A stretch of 37,995 nucleotides of DNA from Acidimicrobiaceae bacterium (lineage in GTDB: Bacteria; Actinomycetota; Acidimicrobiia; Acidimicrobiales; Aldehydirespiratoraceae), in NCBI GenBank assembly GCA_028820455.1, contig JAPPJC010000017.1:25784-63778 (forward strand), given 5' to 3'. Within the stretch, counting starts at the first letter, position 1, and the number at the start of each line of letters is the position of its first letter. Under the pieces are notes generated by a model. It was not told the DNA's origin. It searched no databases and saw only the letters and a program-made list of their open reading frames with translations. Position numbers and translations under genes: made by a program. This document shows positions 17,781-27,331 of this stretch, in pieces.

Positions 17781-18671
17781 ATGAAAAAGATTTACAGGTT
17801 TTTACTGCGAGCCCCTGCCACGCCTGAAGGCGTGGAACCTCTCCCTCCTCAAAAACGTGTGGGAATGCATTTCAACACCAGCTGGGCTAGACGCTGGCCA
17901 GCACGCGTTGGCCGTTTCGCAGGACTTGAAGGCCCTTTAAGAGTCGCTGTCTGGTTGTTCGCAACCCCTAACCGTAGAGGCCTGGAAAACCTTGATAAAG
18001 TGAAGGGGCCCGTGATATTCGTGGCCAACCATCATAGCCATGCAGACACCCCTTTGTTACTCATTTCACTGCCTATGAAGATACGACATAAAACAGCAGT
18101 CGCTGCTGCGTCCGACTATTTTTTTAAAAACAAGATAACAGGCGTTGTATCCGCGTTGTTCATCGGGGCAATTCCTGTGGACAGAAAGCGAGTGGGACGC
18201 CAATCTGCCAAATTGTCGGCTGAGCTTCTCGCTGAGGGATGGAATCTGTTAATCTACCCTGAAGGAGGGCGTAGTCCCGACGGTTGGGGTCAATCATTTC
18301 GTGGCGGGGCTGCCTATCTATCAAAACGTTGTAACACACCCATACTACCAATACATCTGTCTGGCACAGACCGGGTTTTACGCAAGAATACTTTCATACC
18401 CCGCCCGGCTATCACCACAGCAACTTTTGGTAAACCCATATACCCCTCAACAGAAGAGAGATCAGCCAAATTAGCTTTACGAGTGGAAGAAGCTGTGAAC
18501 GCACTAGCAGACGAGATTCGAACTGATTGGTATACTGCCCGGAAGCGAGCTCACGGACGCCAGAATCCAACTCTTACCGGGCCAGCGGTAAGCGAATGGC
18601 GTAGAGCTTGGATAAGAGGCGACCAATCCCGAAAAAATAAACGACCCAAAAATGCTTGGCCGGTAATTTAG
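17781..18671 (+). CDS. 1-acyl-sn-glycerol-3-phosphate acyltransferase-like (PlsC) protein
   Basis: 296 aa; NHHSHADTPLL (HX4D), GAIPVDRKRVG, LIYPEGGRSPDGWGQSFRGGAAYLS, PILPIHLSGTDRVL. Confidence 0.88.
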   Translation: MKKIYRFLLRAPATPEGVEPLPPQKRVGMHFNTSWARRWPARVGRFAGLEGPLRVAVWLFATPNRRGLENLDKVKGPVIFVANHHSHADTPLLLISLPMKIRHKTAVAAASDYFFKNKITGVVSALFIGAIPVDRKRVGRQSAKLSAELLAEGWNLLIYPEGGRSPDGWGQSFRGGAAYLSKRCNTPILPIHLSGTDRVLRKNTFIPRPAITTATFGKPIYPSTEERSAKLALRVEEAVNALADEIRTDWYTARKRAHGRQNPTLTGPAVSEWRRAWIRGDQSRKNKRPKNAWPVI

Positions 18672-18727
18672 CAGCTGAATGCATTATCACAAACCAACAC
18701 CACACGAACACCACCACATGAAAAAAC

Positions 18728-21235
18728 ATGACTAATACTATGACTGTGAGTTCTAAAACCCCTTTGAAGCTGGTTTCAGAGGTTTACGCAACCCTTGATG
18801 AACGTATTGACGGCATCCGAGAACAGCTTGGACGACCTCTCACCCTTGCGGAAAAGATTTTGTGCAATCATCTTGACCCCCAAGTTTTGAGCGGCTGCAA
18901 ACCCTTTCCGAAGCGTGGATCGACTTACGCTGATCTCTGGCCAGACCGCGTTGCCTTGCAGGACGCCACCGCGCAGATGGCGTGGCTTCAGTTTATGACA
19001 GCTGGTCTTGACAGAGTTCAGGTGCCGGTGACCACTCATTGCGACCATCTAATACAGGCTCGCACCGACGCTAAGCGGGATTTGCTAGCTGCTTTGGCGG
19101 ATAACGATGAAGTATACGATTTTTTACGTGGTGTCTGCGCACGCTACGGGGCTGGATTCTGGAAGCCTGGAAGCGGGATTATCCACCAGGTTGTGCTAGA
19201 AAATTATGCTTTCCCTGGTGGGATGATGATCGGTACTGACAGTCACTCCCCCAACGCTGGAGGCTTGGCAATGCTGGCTGTGGGGGTGGGCGGGGCTGAC
19301 GCTGTTGATGTAATGACCGGTTCAGCTTGGAATGTGCGTTGGCCCAAAATGGTAGGCGTGTACTTGTCAGGGCGTCTCAGTGGTTGGACTGCTCCTAAGG
19401 ATGTGATCCTGAAAGTTGCGGATATTCTCACCGTGTCGGGTGGCACTGGCAGTATCGTGGAGTATTTCGGCCCCGGTGCTGAAACCATCAGTGCTACCGG
19501 TAAAGCGACGATATGCAATATGGGTGCTGAGATTGGTGCTACCACATCATTGTTCTCTTACGACCAAGCTATGGAACGTTACCTTGTCAGCACTGATCGG
19601 GCAGACACCGCAGCTGCTGCCAACACGGTTGCTCATCATTTGCGTTCTGACCCGGAAGTAGCAGCCGACCCGCAGCATTTCTACGACCGTGTAGTGGAGA
19701 TCGACCTTAACACGCTAACACCTCACATCAACGGGCCTCACACTCCCGATCTGTCACGCCCTACGAGTGAATTAGAGGCCGACACCAAGCGAGAGGGCTG
19801 GCCTATCGAGATAAGCTCAGCTCTTATCGGTAGTTGCACGAACTCATCTTATGAGGACATCACTAGAGCAGCGTCCATTGCCCGTGATGCTAAAAGCAAG
19901 GGACTGCAAACTCGCACTCAGTTGTTTATAACGCCCGGCTCAGAGCAGGTTCGTGCGACTATCGTGCGTGATGGGTTGATGGCCGATTTCGAGGCACTCG
20001 GGGGCACAGTATTGGCCAACGCTTGTGGTCCTTGCATAGGACAGTGGGATCGATCTGTAGACGAAAAGCATAGCCCAGGCCAACCTAACGTAATCGTAAC
20101 TTCTTATAACCGCAATTTTCCTAAACGTAATGATGGTGATGCGGCCACACTGGCTTTTGTTGCTTCACCTGAGACTGTCATGGCTTTAGCCTTAGCCGGT
20201 ACTCTCGATTTCGACCCACTCAACGACACTCTCACCAATGAAAACAACGAAGAGGTCTATCTAAACGAACCGGTGGGTGTGGAATTACCACCAAACGGTT
20301 TCAACTCCGGGGCTGACACTTTCATAGCTCCACCCGAAGATGCTGACAGTGCTGCCGCTATTGAGATACGAGTATCACCGAACTCACAGCGTTTGCAGCT
20401 ACTAGAACCTTTTGAAGCTTGGGATGGTAAGGACTACTTCGACTTGCCGATCATTGCTAAAGCTAAAGGCAAATGCACAACAGATCACATATCCGCAGCA
20501 GGCCCCTGGCTGCGATACAGAGGCCATCTGGAGAACATATCAGACAATTTGTATCTCGGCGTGGTAAACGCTTACAGCCCAAACAATACAAGCCGTGATG
20601 AGCGATGTGACTTGGAACAGGATGATCCCCACACAGCGGATGGCCAGGATCCTTCGCCCTCGCAAGAAGACAACCCCGCACGGCAAGATGAGTATGATGT
20701 GGGACATGGTAGAAATCAGCTGACAGGTGAGATTGAATCACTGCCCGCTATTGCACGCTCTTACCATGCTGCTGGGCTGCGCTGGGCTTTCATAGGGGAT
20801 CACAACCTGGGTGAAGGTTCCAGTCGTGAGCATGCTGCTATGGAACCCCGTTTCCGTGGTTGTATGCTGGTTGTGGCACGCAGTTTTGCTCGCATACACG
20901 AAACAAACCTCAAAAAACAGGGTGTGGTGGCATTGACTTTCAATGATCCTGACGACTACAACCGCATTGGCGAGGACGACCGGTTAACGGTTTTGGGATT
21001 AGCGGATTTGGCAGAAGGTAAGCCCGTCACTGTTGAAGTTACTACTCCTCAAGGCACAACCTGGGAGTTTGAAGGTTCACATACTTTGAATGACGAGCAG
21101 ATTGAATGGTTTCGAGCTGGCAGTGCACTCAATCTAATCCGTCGACGTTCTGCTCAGGAAGACTCTGAGCCAGTACCCTCAACTCGGAGTTCTTCGCAAA
21201 GTCCTACCCGAGTCACCTCTCAGGATGTCTCATAG
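18728..21235 (+). CDS. Aconitate hydratase, mitochondrial-type
   Basis: 835 aa; THCDHLIQA, GTDSHSPNAGGLAMLAVGVGGADAVDVM, SCTNSSYEDITRAA, ACGPCIGQW, GEGSSREHAAMEPRFRG, SFARIHETNLKKQGVV. Confidence 0.92.
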   Translation: MTNTMTVSSKTPLKLVSEVYATLDERIDGIREQLGRPLTLAEKILCNHLDPQVLSGCKPFPKRGSTYADLWPDRVALQDATAQMAWLQFMTAGLDRVQVPVTTHCDHLIQARTDAKRDLLAALADNDEVYDFLRGVCARYGAGFWKPGSGIIHQVVLENYAFPGGMMIGTDSHSPNAGGLAMLAVGVGGADAVDVMTGSAWNVRWPKMVGVYLSGRLSGWTAPKDVILKVADILTVSGGTGSIVEYFGPGAETISATGKATICNMGAEIGATTSLFSYDQAMERYLVSTDRADTAAAANTVAHHLRSDPEVAADPQHFYDRVVEIDLNTLTPHINGPHTPDLSRPTSELEADTKREGWPIEISSALIGSCTNSSYEDITRAASIARDAKSKGLQTRTQLFITPGSEQVRATIVRDGLMADFEALGGTVLANACGPCIGQWDRSVDEKHSPGQPNVIVTSYNRNFPKRNDGDAATLAFVASPETVMALALAGTLDFDPLNDTLTNENNEEVYLNEPVGVELPPNGFNSGADTFIAPPEDADSAAAIEIRVSPNSQRLQLLEPFEAWDGKDYFDLPIIAKAKGKCTTDHISAAGPWLRYRGHLENISDNLYLGVVNAYSPNNTSRDERCDLEQDDPHTADGQDPSPSQEDNPARQDEYDVGHGRNQLTGEIESLPAIARSYHAAGLRWAFIGDHNLGEGSSREHAAMEPRFRGCMLVVARSFARIHETNLKKQGVVALTFNDPDDYNRIGEDDRLTVLGLADLAEGKPVTVEVTTPQGTTWEFEGSHTLNDEQIEWFRAGSALNLIRRRSAQEDSEPVPSTRSSSQSPTRVTSQDVS

Positions 21236-21256
21236 AATTTTACTTCGAATTATTTC

Positions 21257-21352
21257 GAGGTTCGACATCATTGGGATTCTCAAAGGTTGATAATCCGGCT
21301 AGACGAGACTATTGCAAGTTTTGAGGTTCGACATCATTGGGATTCTCAAAGG
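21257..21352. repeat. 30-bp perfect direct repeat (gaggttcgacatcattgggattctcaaagg) at 21257-21286 and 21323-21352
   Basis: Direct reading; offset 66 bp, in the intergenic region after the aconitase gene. Confidence 0.97.
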
Positions 21353-21420
21353 ATGTTGCCCGGGTTCAGACTACTCAGACACCTTGCTAACACAACCAGA
21401 CATTTACGGTAAACATCAAA

Positions 21421-22959
21421 ATGGAAGCCAAAACGCAAGACATCAAAGCAGTTTTACCCGCGAATTCCCGTGAACTGTCACGGTCTGATGCTCAACCGCT
21501 GTTCAGTGTGCGGTCGCGGATTGTCGTAGTTGAAGGCAGAACTTTTGTTCAAGTAGACGTCGGACAAACCGATCTGGCTTCAGTTGCAAATCAGCAACCC
21601 GTAGAAAATCAAACCCTTTTTGAAAACGAAACCCTTCTCCAAGTAGACCGGAGGTTTCAGTCAGACAACAGTATCACCGGCAACAATACCAGCCCGGTCA
21701 ACACCAATCGCAACAACAACGGTCACGCTCAGTTGACATCCAACGATGCTCGTGCTATCGCCGCGGCTGCTCAAATGTCAAAAAACCGAAAAATACCTTT
21801 GGTGCTACGCATAGTATCAGCCAGTGTCGACCTCACAGACGGTGTTGACGCATTACACAACTGGGGTGCAGCTGTCAAAGAGATGACAAGATGCTCCGGT
21901 GTGGTACCGATCATTGTGATAACGAACGGACCCAACGTGTCAGGCACTTCGCTTCTACTGGGATTAGCGGATTTTGTGATAATGACCGAAGCTTCTTACG
22001 CCTTCGTGGTGGGGCCAAGGATAGTGCAACATTTCACCGGTGTTGACACTAGCAGGGATGAACTAGGAGGTTGTCACACGCATTACAACAACTCAGGTTT
22101 AGCTACTTTCGTTACTGACGACATGACAGAAGCTGACGAAATTCTGATAGAACTTCTGAGCTATATCAGCGAACACAACGACGCTGACCCTCCTGCGTGG
22201 AGATGCACCGACCCGGTAAGTCGTTCAACCCCAGAAGTTCTTGATGTACTACCTGAAAGCCTGACTGGCAGTTATGACGTTCGTGACATCGTGTGTGGCG
22301 TGGTAGACGACGGAGTCATTTTAGAACTCAACGCCGGTTGGGCTGATAATTTGGTAACCGCTTTTGCCACAATCGGAGGTCGATCGATTGGTGTTGTAGC
22401 GAACCAGCCGCAATCGAAAGCAGGTACCCTGGATATCACCGCTTCTCGCAAGGGCGGTAGGTTTGTATCTTTTTGTGATGCCTTTAATTTGTCACTTGTG
22501 ACTTTTGTGGATACTTCCGGTTTCTACCCTGGAAAAGATTTGGAGTGGCGTGGTATGATACGTTACGGTGCTCAAATGGCATTCGCTTATGCACGTGCCA
22601 CGGTTCCCCGAGTGAATGTTACATTGCGTAAATCATATGGTGGAGCTTACATTGTGATGGACTCCAAGGCTATGGGCAATGATATTGCTTTAGCCTGGCC
22701 GTCAGCTGAAATAGCAGTGATGGGTGCTAAAGGTGCGGTAAGTATCTTGCATCGCAATGCTTCACCTGAGGAAGCGGTCAAACTTGAGGCAGAATATGAA
22801 GAACGGCTTCTCAACCCTTACCTAGCAGCAGAAAGAGGGTTTGTGGATGCGGTGATCGACCCAGCCGACACCCGCAAAGAAATCTATGCTGCTTTGGAGA
22901 TGCTAGCTGCTAAGCGAGAACGACTCCCTCACCGTCGTCACGGTAACACCCCACTATAG
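21421..22959 (+). CDS. Acyl-CoA carboxylase carboxyltransferase (AccD/PccB-type) family protein
   Basis: 512 aa; C-terminal half has FVDTSGFYPGKDLEWRGMIRYGAQMAFAYARATVPRVNVTLRKSYGGAYIVM and AVMGAKGAVSIL. Confidence 0.85.
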   Translation: MEAKTQDIKAVLPANSRELSRSDAQPLFSVRSRIVVVEGRTFVQVDVGQTDLASVANQQPVENQTLFENETLLQVDRRFQSDNSITGNNTSPVNTNRNNNGHAQLTSNDARAIAAAAQMSKNRKIPLVLRIVSASVDLTDGVDALHNWGAAVKEMTRCSGVVPIIVITNGPNVSGTSLLLGLADFVIMTEASYAFVVGPRIVQHFTGVDTSRDELGGCHTHYNNSGLATFVTDDMTEADEILIELLSYISEHNDADPPAWRCTDPVSRSTPEVLDVLPESLTGSYDVRDIVCGVVDDGVILELNAGWADNLVTAFATIGGRSIGVVANQPQSKAGTLDITASRKGGRFVSFCDAFNLSLVTFVDTSGFYPGKDLEWRGMIRYGAQMAFAYARATVPRVNVTLRKSYGGAYIVMDSKAMGNDIALAWPSAEIAVMGAKGAVSILHRNASPEEAVKLEAEYEERLLNPYLAAERGFVDAVIDPADTRKEIYAALEMLAAKRERLPHRRHGNTPL

Positions 22960-23054
22960 ACATAGGATAACAACCCCGCTCAGTAATCTTGATAATGAGA
23001 TAATGAGGAGAAGGCCATAGGGGTGAGTTGTACAATCTCAAAGTTTTCCATACG

Positions 23055-23471
23055 TTAAGGACCGCTGCTACGACCACCGTTAAGGAAAGTGCTGAGTAAA
23101 CCCGCTACAACGTCAAGATCATCAGGGTCGGGGGAAGTATCAGCTTGAGAAAAATCAAGATGTGCCAATGACTCTATGGGAACCACATGAATATGCACAT
23201 GGGGCACATCAAAACCGGCAATCATCAACCCTACCCGGTGGGCGGCCAAAGTGGCTTTTTGAGCTTTAGCTATTTTGTGAGCTATCAGCATCAGATGACT
23301 AACTGTTTTAGGATTGAGATCCACCCACTCGTCGATCTCTTCGTTCGGTATCACTAGAACATGACCACGATTCAATGGTTGGATATCCATGAAAGCCACA
23401 CACTGACTGTCCCGCCATACAAAACGGGCAGGTATATCACCCTGAATTATTTTAGAGAATAAGCTGGGCAC
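23055..23471 (-). CDS. HIT family protein
   Basis: 138 aa; SKIIQGDIPARFVW, FMDIQPLNRGHVLVIP, HVHIHVVP. Confidence 0.93.
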   Translation of the reverse strand: MPSLFSKIIQGDIPARFVWRDSQCVAFMDIQPLNRGHVLVIPNEEIDEWVDLNPKTVSHLMLIAHKIAKAQKATLAAHRVGLMIAGFDVPHVHIHVVPIESLAHLDFSQADTSPDPDDLDVVAGLLSTFLNGGRSSGP

Positions 23472-23483
23472 AATTTGAATTGT
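23470..23483. promoter_or_regulatory. Palindrome ACAATT-TG-AATTGT between divergent HIT and pgsA-like start codons
   Basis: Perfect 6-2-6 inverted repeat overlapping the HIT start codon; only about 25 bp between predicted starts. Confidence 0.3.
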
Positions 23484-23496
23484 ACACTACTCAACA

Positions 23497-24180
23497 ATGA
23501 AATATAAGCTTAACACCACAAAAGATGTAGTTGGAATCACAGATACCAGCCAGCCTGAATCTGCTTCAACGGATGTATCTGCAAAAGGAACAAGATCAAC
23601 AACAGCAGTATCACACTACCGGATAGTGACTATTCCCAATGTGATCTCAGTAACACGCATCTTATGTATACCGTGGTTTTGTTGGTTACTTTTCGGTGCT
23701 GAAAATCGTTGGTATGCTGCATTGCTGCTAGGTACTTTAGGAGCTACCGATTGGGTTGACGGTTGGTGGGCCAGACGTTTCAATGCGATTAGCGAGTTGG
23801 GGAAATTGCTTGACCCTGTTACAGACAGGATCGTATTCATTGTGAGCACACTCACCATCGGACTCGACGGGGCAGCTCCATGGTGGCTGATCATATCAGT
23901 ATTAGCCCGAGATGTCTTGATATCAGTGGGTGGTGTAACGCTGGGCATCCTTGGGGTTAAACAGGTTGATGTCACTTGGTGGGGCAAGTGTGCTACTTTC
24001 GGGCTCTACTTTACTTTTCCGCTGTTGCTAGCTGGTGCTTCTCATATCAGTGCAGCCAGCGTATCGCATTGGATAGGATGGTTATTCGCAATACCATCAC
24101 TGATTTTGAGTTATTTTTCGGCTTTTCTATATATTCCCTTAGGTATGAAAGCGTTGCGTAAAAGTCGTTCGGACGATTAA
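23497..24180 (+). CDS. pgsA: CDP-alcohol phosphatidyltransferase (PgsA-like)
   Basis: CDP-alcohol motif DWVDGWWARRFNAISELGKLLDPVTDR, multiple TM segments; start uncertain. Confidence 0.87.
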   Translation: MKYKLNTTKDVVGITDTSQPESASTDVSAKGTRSTTAVSHYRIVTIPNVISVTRILCIPWFCWLLFGAENRWYAALLLGTLGATDWVDGWWARRFNAISELGKLLDPVTDRIVFIVSTLTIGLDGAAPWWLIISVLARDVLISVGGVTLGILGVKQVDVTWWGKCATFGLYFTFPLLLAGASHISAASVSHWIGWLFAIPSLILSYFSAFLYIPLGMKALRKSRSDD

Positions 24181-24531
24181 CGTCATTCGTCTTTGCAGCA
24201 ATGCACTGGCATTGCCATTGAACTAGCAGGATCAATGTTACTTCGCTGTGGTTACGAAGGTCGGGTAGAACAGAGATTTCCATTGCAATCAATCCAGTCA
24301 CTCCGCCTATCAGTGTCGATACACGTGAAAGAACATTACAAGAACACTTCAATAAATGGCTGTTAATAGTGCTATCTGTCCTAATATAATTGAACACAGC
24401 TAATATGACTGGACACAAGCTAAGCATGCATTCATGCAAGCTGAACACTGGATACCGCGGTCGCTTGGTCATAGTCGAGTCATAATGGTTGAGTCATATT
24501 GCAAATGCGTTTTCCATGTTGAGGTTACTAC

Positions 24532-24912
24532 ATGAACATTCCAGAAAATCTGCGTTATTCAAAAGACCATGAATGGGCTCGAGCCGAAGGAGATCTGATC
24601 GAAGTAGGCATAACCGATTACGCCCAGGACGCCTTAGGAGATGTAGTCTACGTTGAACTGCCGGAAATTGACAGCCGACTTCAACAGCATGAAGTGTTCG
24701 GTGAAGTGGAATCCACAAAATCAGTTTCCGAACTTTATGCGCCGGTAAGCGGGACCGTATCAGAAGTCAACGATGACCTATACGGAGCACCTCAAAGGTT
24801 AAATGAAGATCCTTACGGCGAAGGCTGGATTTGCAAAATCAACTGCGAAAATTCAGATGAGCTTGACAACCTGCTAGATGCGAATGCATACCGTCAGCTA
24901 ATCAGCGAATGA
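24532..24912 (+). CDS. gcvH: Glycine cleavage system H protein
   Basis: 126 aa; [35 protein letters not shown], lipoyl site [16 protein letters not shown]. Confidence 0.95.
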   Translation: MNIPENLRYSKDHEWARAEGDLIEVGITDYAQDALGDVVYVELPEIDSRLQQHEVFGEVESTKSVSELYAPVSGTVSEVNDDLYGAPQRLNEDPYGEGWICKINCENSDELDNLLDANAYRQLISE

Positions 24913-26003
24913 GCGATCTACTTAAACCGGAAGAACCGTACCATTCAATAGGCCAGGTTCTTTCACTTCTGGCTGACGAGCACCCAGGCCTAAGTATCTC
25001 AAAAATCCGCTTTTTGGAGAGTAAAGGCTTGATATCACCCGAGCGTACATCTTCAGGGTACCGTAAGTTCTATGCCCATGACATTGAAAGGTTGCGTTGG
25101 ATACTCATACAACAACGAGACCAATATCTACCTTTAAAAGAAATAAAACGACGTCTTGATGAAGCTCCCGGTTTGCTGGACGATGATTTTTCAAGCAATC
25201 GACAACCCCGTAAACCAACAGAAGTTCAGTCGGAAACTCTTATAGGCCTATCATCAACAGAGGAAGAAAGCTTTCTAGATCAAGAGCAAAACCTAAGTGA
25301 TGACGTAAGCCTTCATGAACAACCTGATCCGAAAAGTGCAGTGCCTTTACTATTCGCATCTCTTGCGAAAGACGATGTTGCATCAGACTCCAAGAAAAAC
25401 ACTGCAGAAAGCAGATCATCTATTTCTGAAGAACAAAACAGCCCCCTTGAAGGGGACGACACTACAACAAAAGGCTCACACCAGTGCCATGCAGAAAATG
25501 CTGTAGAGCACCGATACGAACCAAGAGCCTCCCTGGATAATCCTGCTGCCGTTACAACAAGCAAAACCGCTACCACCGAGAAATCGCTGCTGCACAATCA
25601 CACACCCACACTGGAAGGTTCAGTGAGCTTAACTACTTCCGATCTTGCTCAAGCAATGGACGTGGACCGTCAAGTGATTATTGATCTGCAACGTTTGGGA
25701 CTCATCATCCCTGTTAACAACCCATCTGAGAACACCGAAAATGAGGCTGTGTTCAGTCATGAAGCATTGATCATGGTTAAAGCAACACTGGAGTTCGCGG
25801 CCCGAGGTGTTCCTGCCCGTAATCTGCGTATGTACAGGATAGCGATTAATCGTGAAGTAGGCGTCTACCAGCAGATTATCGCTACCTTAATTGCACGTGA
25901 CGATCGTGCTCGACTCCAACGAGAGTTAAATGAATTGCTTGATCTAGCGAACACGATACGTCATTCGTTGTTGCGAAGTATTCTAGGCCCATATTTGAAT
26001 TGA
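24909..26003 (+). CDS. MerR-family regulator, FtsR-like, with long polar insert
   Basis: [54 protein letters not shown]; 4-bp ATGA overlap with gcvH. Confidence 0.85.
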   Translation: MSDLLKPEEPYHSIGQVLSLLADEHPGLSISKIRFLESKGLISPERTSSGYRKFYAHDIERLRWILIQQRDQYLPLKEIKRRLDEAPGLLDDDFSSNRQPRKPTEVQSETLIGLSSTEEESFLDQEQNLSDDVSLHEQPDPKSAVPLLFASLAKDDVASDSKKNTAESRSSISEEQNSPLEGDDTTTKGSHQCHAENAVEHRYEPRASLDNPAAVTTSKTATTEKSLLHNHTPTLEGSVSLTTSDLAQAMDVDRQVIIDLQRLGLIIPVNNPSENTENEAVFSHEALIMVKATLEFAARGVPARNLRMYRIAINREVGVYQQIIATLIARDDRARLQRELNELLDLANTIRHSLLRSILGPYLN

Positions 26004-26132
26004 TCATTCCAATACCAGAGTTAAGCCAAAGCATTGGATCACCACAAAGCATTGCTGCAAAATTACGTGCAAATCTTGCCTAAGCTCCAATCTGACAGTG
26101 TTGTAGTCTTCAAGCTTGGGTAGGATGACACT

Positions 26133-26627
26133 ATGCAACAGATGGAACTTATCGGAGTTCGGGTTGAGTTGCCATCCAACACCCCCATAATGCTCTTACG
26201 TGAAAAGGACGAAACCACTCGGCTGTTACCGATCTTCATCGGTGCAGCTGAAGCCACAGCAATATCCATTGCCCTCGACGACATACACACACCCCGTCCT
26301 ATGACTCACGACCTGCTGAACAATGTGGTATCCAAGCTATCAGCCAACTTGGAACGAGTTGTAATCACCGAACTGAGGAAAAGAACGTTCTACGCTGAGC
26401 TTCACCTCAAGAATGCGTCGGGTTTGACTGTGATATCCAGCAGACCTTCCGACGCTGTTGCATTGGCGATTCGTTCCAATGCACCGATCTACGCAGATGA
26501 GTCGGTAATAAATAGAGCAGGGTATCGAGCTGATGGCACTCCCATCAAAGACCAACAGGAGACAGCTATGTTAGAAGAGTTCAAAAAATTCATAGATACG
26601 GTCTCCCCCGAGGATTTCGGCAACTAG
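26133..26627 (+). CDS. Bifunctional nuclease (DUF151) family protein
   Basis: 164 aa; LIGVRVELPSNTPIMLLREKDETTRLLPIFIGAAEATAI, SRPSDAVALAIRSNAPIYA. Confidence 0.9.
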   Translation: MQQMELIGVRVELPSNTPIMLLREKDETTRLLPIFIGAAEATAISIALDDIHTPRPMTHDLLNNVVSKLSANLERVVITELRKRTFYAELHLKNASGLTVISSRPSDAVALAIRSNAPIYADESVINRAGYRADGTPIKDQQETAMLEEFKKFIDTVSPEDFGN

Positions 26628-26661
26628 CAAATATTCTCCTTCTCCCCTCTTAGCCGTTGTT

Positions 26662-26687
26662 TTATCTGTGATACTTATCTGTGATAC
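26662..26687. repeat. 13-bp perfect tandem repeat (ttatctgtgatac x2)
   Basis: Direct reading, upstream of the second MerR gene. Confidence 0.9.
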
Positions 26688-26770
26688 CATTTAGAGTTAC
26701 AACAGTAAAATCTGAGTCTGTACTCGCACAGGCTGTCAACGATTGGGGCTGCTGCGACTCTATATAGACG

Positions 26771-27304
26771 ATGACGCCAGAAAACACCACAAACAACAGT
26801 GCTGATCATAGCACTGAGAAGACCACTCGCCGAACTTACGAACAGGGCTTTGGCAGTATGAGTGCTGTTCGAATCGCAGGTATCACTTACCGTCAGCTTG
26901 ACCATTGGGCGTCACAAGGTTTAGTACGACCGTCGTTAATAGAAGCTGCAGGCAGCGGTAGTCGCCGTTTATACAGCTACAACGATCTAGTAACTCTGCG
27001 AGCCGTTAAAAGACTTTTGGACGCCGGGCTTCGGCTTGCAATAATCCGTTCGGTGATCAACAAACTCGATAAAGAATTCGACACCGATTTAGCGTCATCC
27101 AACCTTGTTATTGACGGTACCACTCCAGTACTAGTCACGAGTGAAGACGAACTAATCGATCTACTCAAGAACGGTCAAGGTGTTCTCAATGTGCTACCCA
27201 TGGTGTCGGTCCAACAAGAAGTCGACGCTTCTATTATTGAACTGTTTCCCAAAGCTGCTATCACAGGATCTCATCAAAAAGAACAACAAAAAAGGCATCT
27301 ATGA
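26771..27304 (+). CDS. MerR-family transcriptional regulator
   Basis: 177 aa; VRIAGITYRQLDHWASQGLVRPSLIEAAGSGSRRLYSYNDLVTLRAVKRLLDAG. Confidence 0.88.
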   Translation: MTPENTTNNSADHSTEKTTRRTYEQGFGSMSAVRIAGITYRQLDHWASQGLVRPSLIEAAGSGSRRLYSYNDLVTLRAVKRLLDAGLRLAIIRSVINKLDKEFDTDLASSNLVIDGTTPVLVTSEDELIDLLKNGQGVLNVLPMVSVQQEVDASIIELFPKAAITGSHQKEQQKRHL

Positions 27305-27331
27305 CCACATGGAACACAGCCTAATTTAACT

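Noticed and set aside
21257-21352. Possible CRISPR array (30-bp repeats, 36-bp spacer)
   Set aside because: Only two copies, no cas genes, and similar pairs at other loci have unrelated sequences, so local duplication is the better explanation.
24181-24531. Glycine riboswitch upstream of gcvH
   Set aside because: I looked for a conserved glycine-aptamer pattern and did not see one; a covariance search would be needed.
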